A program made the position numbers and the translations under genes. From UBA11606 sp965243715 (GTDB lineage Bacteria > Actinomycetota > Acidimicrobiia > Acidimicrobiales > Aldehydirespiratoraceae), in assembly GCA_965243715.1 (NCBI GenBank), contig CBDEVU010000009.1, positions 558,001-622,000 of the forward strand: a stretch of DNA of 64,000 nucleotides. The letters run 5' to 3'. Under the pieces are notes generated by a model, which worked only from the letters and a program-made list of their open reading frames with translations, had not been told where the DNA came from and searched no databases. Below are positions 59,389-64,000 of the stretch, piece by piece; position 1 is the stretch's first letter; every line of letters starts with the position of its first letter.

Positions 59389-60219
59389 ATGGTCCCTGTA
59401 GTCTGTGGTGGATCACGAGTTGTACCGACACTCGTACTAGTATCCGCAGCAGTCCTAGCTGGTTGCGGCTCGTTAGGTAGTGGTGCCGAGGTGCCGACTG
59501 CCTCGGACCTCTCAGAGGTAAACGTGCCGCCGCGATCCGGCCTTGTTGCGGAGTTGATCGGAGCTGATGGCCAGGCCGCCAGTAGAGCTCTTCAGATAAG
59601 ACTCACTAGCGAATGCATGCAACAGACTGGCTTTGAGTACATACCCGACTTCTCGTACGACGATTTCAATATTGACCGATTGGATCGTGATGGCGTCGCC
59701 GTATTTGGTCTGGGGATAAGCATTGCGTTTCCGGAACAAGAGGTCGTGTTGAATCCGAAGCAGGACTATCTGAGTTCACTTGACCACGAGGCTCGAGACG
59801 CGTACTACAACGCGTACAACACTTGTCGCGAGAGTGCTACCGATGCCGAATCCGATCTTTTGGAGTCAGCCTACGCTAGCCTGAGCCCTTCAGTTCAGGC
59901 CGAACTCTTAGAGTTGCGCGGCCTCACACACCCGCTTCTGGCGGAGCCAATCGATCAGTGGTCGCGCTGCCTAGCGGACAAAGGATGGCAGTACGACCAC
60001 CCGTTCTTGATGATTCAGAGCTTGATGGAGGAGTACGCTATCTTGGCCGGTGCTGGTGGGTCGGATGTAGAGAGCTTCCAGGCGGAGGAACGTAAGCTCG
60101 CGCTCGCGGCCTTTAGCTGCCGCTACGAGTTCATTGAACCTGGTGTTGACCAGGCCATCTTGGATCTTGAGGCACGAGTAAAGGCGGAGCTGCCTATAGA
60201 TTCCGTCTATGGGGAGTAG
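59389..60219 (+). CDS. Predicted lipoprotein, unknown function
   Basis: A 276-residue protein with an N-terminal signal peptide and lipobox ('LVLVSAAVLAGC', Cys near 26). The mature part is acidic and has four cysteines in helical context ('SECMQQTGFEYIP', 'NTCRESATDAESDLLESAYA', 'WSRCLADKGWQ', 'FSCRYEF'), suggesting two disulfide bonds outside the cell. I do not know the family. Its stop overlaps the adaptor gene by 11 bases, so it belongs to the export cluster and may be an outside partner of the transporter. Confidence 0.75.
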   Translation: MVPVVCGGSRVVPTLVLVSAAVLAGCGSLGSGAEVPTASDLSEVNVPPRSGLVAELIGADGQAASRALQIRLTSECMQQTGFEYIPDFSYDDFNIDRLDRDGVAVFGLGISIAFPEQEVVLNPKQDYLSSLDHEARDAYYNAYNTCRESATDAESDLLESAYASLSPSVQAELLELRGLTHPLLAEPIDQWSRCLADKGWQYDHPFLMIQSLMEEYAILAGAGGSDVESFQAEERKLALAAFSCRYEFIEPGVDQAILDLEARVKAELPIDSVYGE

Positions 60220-61744
60220 CTTCGAGCGAATTCCTGGTTACGTTCGGCGGCGGGTCGGCCTCGCTGGAGCGTTGTTGCTTGGACTTGCGCTGGGAGTTCT
60301 GGCATCGCTACTCGCGCGTTCACTTGTCACACCAGGGGAAGCGGAGGACGCGCGAGACCACCAGGAACCCTCACTGCTCGTCGTTCCCGTCGAGAGCGTC
60401 GTCGTAGAGCAGATCCTTTCGCTTCGCGTCGATATTGCCCCGCTCGACAGTCTCGACGTGGTTGTGCCATTCCTTGCAGCTGACGCGAGTATTCCGGTTG
60501 TCACCTCGGTGTCGGTAGTAACCGGCGACAGGGTGAGCGAGGGAGATGTAGTCGGTGAGGTGTCCGGCATGCCTATCATCGCGATGAGCGGTTCGATCAC
60601 GGCATTTCGAGACCTCGAAGTCGGAGTCTCAGGACCTGACGTTCTGCAACTAGAGGAGGGACTTGAGAGGCTTGGCCTCGATACGGGTGCGGTCGATGGC
60701 ACTTATGACGCTGAAACAGCCGCCGGAGTTGCACTGCTCTTTCTCCGTGAAGGCTATGCACCCCCGGACACAGCCGTTGAAGTTGCGGCGGAGTTGGGGC
60801 AACTCCACCTAGAGGTCGACAACCTGCTCCGACAGGAAGCGGAACTCAAGCCGCAACTAAGTGCCGCTCTGGCGGGACCATCGGCCGCGAGACGAGCGTC
60901 GCTCGACGCACAGATTGTCTCCGCCGAGATCGCTGTCCTCGATGCGAAAGCTACGATTGCTCTTGCTACTGATTCTGCCGACAAAGACACGGTGGCTGAG
61001 ACTCGAGCCGCGCTAGATCTCACAAGAACAGAGTTGGCCCTTGACTCGGCGAAAGAGTCACTCGCTGAAGCGCTCGCTGGCGGCAGTGAATCGGCGCTGC
61101 TTGTCGCACAACGCGACAGATTGGTTCAGCAGCGACATTCTCTGGAGCAGCAGATTGCAGATGCGGCAGTTCGTGGCGCAACGCCATTCCCACGATCAAA
61201 CCTCGTGTTTGTTCCCTTCCTTCCCGCCATGGTTGAGGCAGTGCCGGTGGAACTCGGCGATGTTCTCGATGGCCCGATCGTCACGCTCGGGGGCGGCAGC
61301 CTTGTAGGAATCGTCGAGGTCTCTTCCGCAGATGCTTCGCTGGTGTCAGTTGGGCAGACTGCGAGAATATTCGTCGCAGATGATGGAGGCGGAGACGATC
61401 TCACCGCAACCGGGTTAGTCGTCCGTATCGGCCAGCTACGGCAGGGAATCGCCGTCGTTGAGGTTGAGATCCACCCAGTGGGCGAAGACCCACTGCCGAC
61501 TCGTGCCAATGGGCTATTCGAGTTGACGGTAGCTTCCAGTGGTGAAGCTAGTCTCGCCGTGCCGCTGGCTGCCATCACGACAGATGCTCAGGGCCAGAAC
61601 TTCGTTACGGTAGTTCGTGAGGGCGAGCCGCGCGAACTCCCAGTCGAACTGGGAATCACGAACGGGTCGCTTATAGAGATCGTGCCGCTCGATACGGCGC
61701 TCGATGCTGGAGAATCGGTCTTGATCGGAACAGGCAGGCCGTGA
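60209..61744 (+). CDS. Efflux adaptor (HlyD/MacA-like) with peptidoglycan-binding-like domain
   Basis: A 511-residue protein anchored by one N-terminal helix ('LAGALLLGLALGVLASLLA'). It has a biotinyl-lipoyl-like part ('VVTGDRVSEGDVVGEVSGMP'), a PG_binding_1-like module (about 145-180: 'LQLEEGLERLGLDTGAVDGT'), a coiled coil ('NLLRQEAELKPQLSAAL', 'LTRTELALDSAKESLAEALA') and C-terminal β-barrel and membrane-proximal parts ('SLVSVGQTARIFVAD', 'GTNGSLIEIVP'-like end). It would link the MacB-type transporter encoded next to the cell wall. Stop and ATPase start are 1 base apart. Confidence 0.82.
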   Translation: MGSSFERIPGYVRRRVGLAGALLLGLALGVLASLLARSLVTPGEAEDARDHQEPSLLVVPVESVVVEQILSLRVDIAPLDSLDVVVPFLAADASIPVVTSVSVVTGDRVSEGDVVGEVSGMPIIAMSGSITAFRDLEVGVSGPDVLQLEEGLERLGLDTGAVDGTYDAETAAGVALLFLREGYAPPDTAVEVAAELGQLHLEVDNLLRQEAELKPQLSAALAGPSAARRASLDAQIVSAEIAVLDAKATIALATDSADKDTVAETRAALDLTRTELALDSAKESLAEALAGGSESALLVAQRDRLVQQRHSLEQQIADAAVRGATPFPRSNLVFVPFLPAMVEAVPVELGDVLDGPIVTLGGGSLVGIVEVSSADASLVSVGQTARIFVADDGGGDDLTATGLVVRIGQLRQGIAVVEVEIHPVGEDPLPTRANGLFELTVASSGEASLAVPLAAITTDAQGQNFVTVVREGEPRELPVELGITNGSLIEIVPLDTALDAGESVLIGTGRP

Positions 61745-61745
61745 C

Positions 61746-62408
61746 GTGCTTCAGATGCACGGAGTCAATCGTTCATTCGGAGACGTGCGGGCGCTACAAG
61801 ATGTGAACGTTTCGATGGACACCGGCGAGTTTGTGTCAATCATGGGTCCCTCTGGATCTGGCAAGTCGACATTGCTCAACGTCGCTGCGCTTCTCGACAA
61901 GCCGGATTCCGGGTTGGTGAGGTTGGGAGGTGTTGACGTCGGTGACCTTAGCGATCGCGGGCTAAGTCGGCTCAGGGCGTCAACTATCGGGATAGTTTTC
62001 CAGGCCTTCCATTTGCTGGCACCGAGGACAGCGATCGAAAATGTGGTCCTAGGTGGTGCATACCACCTGTCGATGGGGATGCGTGAGCGGCACCGACGCG
62101 CTGGCAAACTGCTTGCGCTCGTGGGTCTCCAAGATCGAACCAACCAACGTGTCAGCACGCTTTCAGGAGGTGAACAACAGCGAGTTGCGATAGCACGCGC
62201 TTTGATTTCTGAGCCCGAACTGTTGGTCGCTGACGAGCCGACAGGGAATCTCGACTCGTCGATGACCGAAGACTTGATGAGACTGTTCACACAAATCAAC
62301 AGCGCCGGTGTAACCATCCTGCTTGTAACTCATGACGCGGATGTTGCGCGTACGGCAACCCGACAGCTTGAAATGCGAGACGGACGCATCCGCGGTGTGG
62401 GGCCATGA
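61746..62408 (+). CDS. MacB/LolD-type ABC transporter ATPase
   Basis: A 220-residue ATPase. Walker A 'MGPSGSGKSTLLNVAALLDK' starts near residue 34, the Q-loop is 'IGIVFQAFHLLAPRTAIENV', the signature 'LSGGEQQRVAIARALI', Walker B 'LLVADEPTGNLDSSM' and the H-loop 'VTHDADVA'. All catalytic motifs are intact. It powers the FtsX-type permease encoded next. The GTG start follows the adaptor stop directly, and the stop overlaps the permease ATG. Confidence 0.95.
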   Translation: MLQMHGVNRSFGDVRALQDVNVSMDTGEFVSIMGPSGSGKSTLLNVAALLDKPDSGLVRLGGVDVGDLSDRGLSRLRASTIGIVFQAFHLLAPRTAIENVVLGGAYHLSMGMRERHRRAGKLLALVGLQDRTNQRVSTLSGGEQQRVAIARALISEPELLVADEPTGNLDSSMTEDLMRLFTQINSAGVTILLVTHDADVARTATRQLEMRDGRIRGVGP

Positions 62409-63556
62409 ATCTGCTTGACGAGATTCTGGCCAGCCTAGCCAACGACCGCGCACGAGTACTGATGACAGTGTTGGCAACAGCGACGTCGGTGGCACTGCTC
62501 GTCGCTGTCGTCGGATTCTCGGAAACCACCGGCGAGCAGGTTTCTGTGCGATTCGATGCGGCGAGGGCAATAACGATCACTGCCTCGGCGATTGATGACG
62601 GCGGGCTTCCAGCAGATTCCCCGGCAAGAGTGGAAGCGTTGAATGGCGTCCGAGCGGGCGTCGCCATGACTAGGACCGATTTCAGGTCCGCCCAAGCCCT
62701 GCCCTCGTCGTATCGAGGTGCACCGAGCGCGATAGTCCCAGTTATTGCACTTACCGCGGGAGGGCTTCAGAGCATAGGCGCCGCCATGCTAGAGGGCAGA
62801 GAGTTTGACACTGGCCACAACGAAAGAGCAGACCGCGTGGTCCTGGTCGGAAGCGATCTGAGGCAGAGACTGAGCGTCGGAGACCTTCGAACGGAGCAAG
62901 CAATCTATGTAGACGGGGTCCGGTTCAGTGTGATGGGCGTCTTTGATGACCCGATCGGCGACCTTGAGAAGCGGTTGATTTTCCCGCACGAAACCTACGC
63001 CGCGTCGTTCGGACGACTAGCTATAGAAACGCTGATCGTCGCGGTGTTCCCTGGCGCAGCAGGCACCGTCGCGACCGATGTGCCCTATGTTCTTCGACCG
63101 AACGACCCTGCCTTCATTAGTGTCATATCCCCGGTAGAACCAGTGCGGCTCGAAACGGCGGTCGCGGGTGACCTCGCTGAGCTCGTCGGGATTCTTGGCT
63201 TGATGACGCTGGCGGGCGGAGCGTTTGGGATCAGCAATGTCACGACATCCTCAGTGCATCGCCGCAGGAGTGAGATCGGCCTACGTCGAGCTATGGGAGC
63301 CTCGCAACCAGCAATCTTTATCCATATCAGCGCCGAGTCAGCGGTCATCGGTCTAGCTGGCGGAGTCGTAGGGTCCCTCGTCGGAATTCTCGCAGTCATC
63401 GGTGTATCGGCCAGCCGCGGATGGGAGCCCGTACTGTCCACTTCTCTCCCCGCGTTGGGAGCGGTTGGAGGGCTAATCGTTGGGGTGCTTTCCGGCATCT
63501 ATCCAGCATTCGTAGCGGCGAGTGTCGCGCCCATCTCAGCTCTTAGAACAGGCTAG
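62405..63556 (+). CDS. FtsX/MacB-type ABC permease
   Basis: A 383-residue permease with the MacB topology: one N-terminal helix ('VLMTVLATATSVALLVAVVG'), a ~220-residue extracytoplasmic domain, and three C-terminal helices with the FtsX-type motif 'RRRSEIGLRRAMGASQPAIF' between the first and second. Such complexes use mechanotransmission rather than classical transport, often for export of peptides or lipids; the substrate is unknown. Overlaps the ATPase stop by four bases (ATGA). The gap after it (63557-63715) shows no gene. Confidence 0.92.
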   Translation: MNLLDEILASLANDRARVLMTVLATATSVALLVAVVGFSETTGEQVSVRFDAARAITITASAIDDGGLPADSPARVEALNGVRAGVAMTRTDFRSAQALPSSYRGAPSAIVPVIALTAGGLQSIGAAMLEGREFDTGHNERADRVVLVGSDLRQRLSVGDLRTEQAIYVDGVRFSVMGVFDDPIGDLEKRLIFPHETYAASFGRLAIETLIVAVFPGAAGTVATDVPYVLRPNDPAFISVISPVEPVRLETAVAGDLAELVGILGLMTLAGGAFGISNVTTSSVHRRRSEIGLRRAMGASQPAIFIHISAESAVIGLAGGVVGSLVGILAVIGVSASRGWEPVLSTSLPALGAVGGLIVGVLSGIYPAFVAASVAPISALRTG

Positions 63557-63715
63557 GATCGAACCTTATGACCCGCTCGTGAAGGTTATTTGTAGATTTG
63601 TTGAAGCTCGGTTCGGAGACGATCTGTGCGCTAAGGGCGTTGTGCGTCTACGATGAGGCATAGGAGGCATGGGAGGCATAGCGCGGGGAATCTGATGCTT
63701 AAGAAACTCCACTAG

Positions 63716-64000
63716 TCAACCGGAGACGGTTCTAGACAGTTCTTCGGCCGCGATGGTCTCGATTTGTTCTGGATTGCTTACTAGCGATCGTTCTTTTATC
63801 CACCGAGACGCTGCACGCAGGACTCCGGTAGCGGCGGCGAGGTGATCGTTGCCTTCGAGAGTTTCTATGTCGGAGACCTTAGCTAGGCCGATAATGCGAC
63901 GGTTGGCTTTACATCCACCGAAGCCTGTCGCGTCCTGGAGTACCCCTAGAAGCCAGGCACGAAGGAAGTCATCGGTGAAGAAAGTCTCCGATCGTTGGGG
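63716..64000 (-). CDS. Probable S-methyl-5-thioribose kinase, C-terminal part
   Basis: The frame is open to the window's right end; 94 residues are visible. 'FFTDDFLRAWLLGVLQDATG' and 'FGGCKANRRIIGLAKVSDIE' resemble the C-terminus of MtnK ('GFAGCKMIRRIVGLAHVAD...'), a kinase of methionine salvage that phosphorylates methylthioribose. The kinase core lies outside the window, so the call rests on this short match. It is convergent with the ABC permease gene. Confidence 0.65.
   Translation of the reverse strand, partial: PQRSETFFTDDFLRAWLLGVLQDATGFGGCKANRRIIGLAKVSDIETLEGNDHLAAATGVLRAASRWIKERSLVSNPEQIETIAAEELSRTVSG

Noticed and set aside
1..64000. CRISPR arrays, insertion sequences, integrases
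   Set aside because: No regularly spaced repeat-spacer pattern, transposase or integrase motif was found on reading. The only tandem repeats are inside coding regions or the holA-end duplication.

Overview
The window is a bacterial chromosome segment of moderately high GC. It most likely comes from an actinobacterium, possibly of the Acidimicrobiia type. This is inferred from a BldD-type regulator, a DUF222/HNH endonuclease, a PAC2-family protein, the comEA-comEC-holA-rpsT-lepA-hrcA-dnaJ block, short GTGA/ATGA/TGATG gene overlaps and a near-leaderless promoter. No 16S gene is present, so the assignment is inference.

Layout. (a) 1-6.4 kb is accessory: the end of a type III-like restriction subunit, its beta-class adenine methyltransferase, a small membrane protein, a DUF222 HNH endonuclease with its own promoter and hairpin terminator, and a DEDDh exonuclease-BRCT fusion. 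This stretch abuts the 3' end of tRNA-Ala(GGC), and a 43-nt repeat of the HNH gene tail flanks the exonuclease gene. (b) 6.5-21 kb is core: a polytopic membrane protein, PAC2, CnoX-like thioredoxin, ComEA, ComEC with a degenerate C-terminal domain, a dihydropteroate-synthase-like protein, HolA, S20, LepA, HrcA, DnaJ, BldD, then a LysM membrane protein and a membrane pseudokinase. (c) 21-35.6 kb is a defence island. It starts at a wrecked second HNH copy, continues with a GHKL (MORC-like) ATPase and a DruA/DUF4338 protein, and faces a convergent operon of DruH-like, a 358-aa unknown and DruE-like helicase. It is a composite of Druantia parts. (d) 35.6-43.7 kb is core and metabolic: DUF512 radical SAM, Der GTPase, SpoIIE-type phosphatase, tRNA-Pro(GGG), and RidA, N-acyl-D-amino-acid deacylase, KDPG-type aldolase and a D-threonine-aldolase/D-serine-dehydratase-like enzyme. 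(e) 43.8-55.5 kb is a second accessory island: a tight operon of a 140-aa unknown, a sigma-factor-like protein, a 310-aa unknown, a DUF3696 AAA ATPase and a small protein; two overlapping DUF488 genes; an OB-fold/SF1 helicase/DUF559-like nuclease with repetitive coiled coils; and, divergently, a UvrD-type helicase carrying a ParE/RelE-like N-terminal domain. (f) 55.5-59.1 kb is decay: a remnant of an ABC ATPase, then a branched-chain amino-acid transporter operon with an intact binding protein but broken permease and ATPase genes. (g) 59.1-63.6 kb holds a strong promoter with a leader hairpin, a lipoprotein, an efflux adaptor with a peptidoglycan-binding-like domain, and a MacB-type ATPase and FtsX-type permease. 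The window ends in the C-terminus of a probable methylthioribose kinase.

The strongest candidates for undescribed biology are the composite Druantia island, especially the GHKL ATPase + DruA-like pair, and the sigma-like/DUF3696 operon. All functional statements rest on motifs read by eye; no database search was run.
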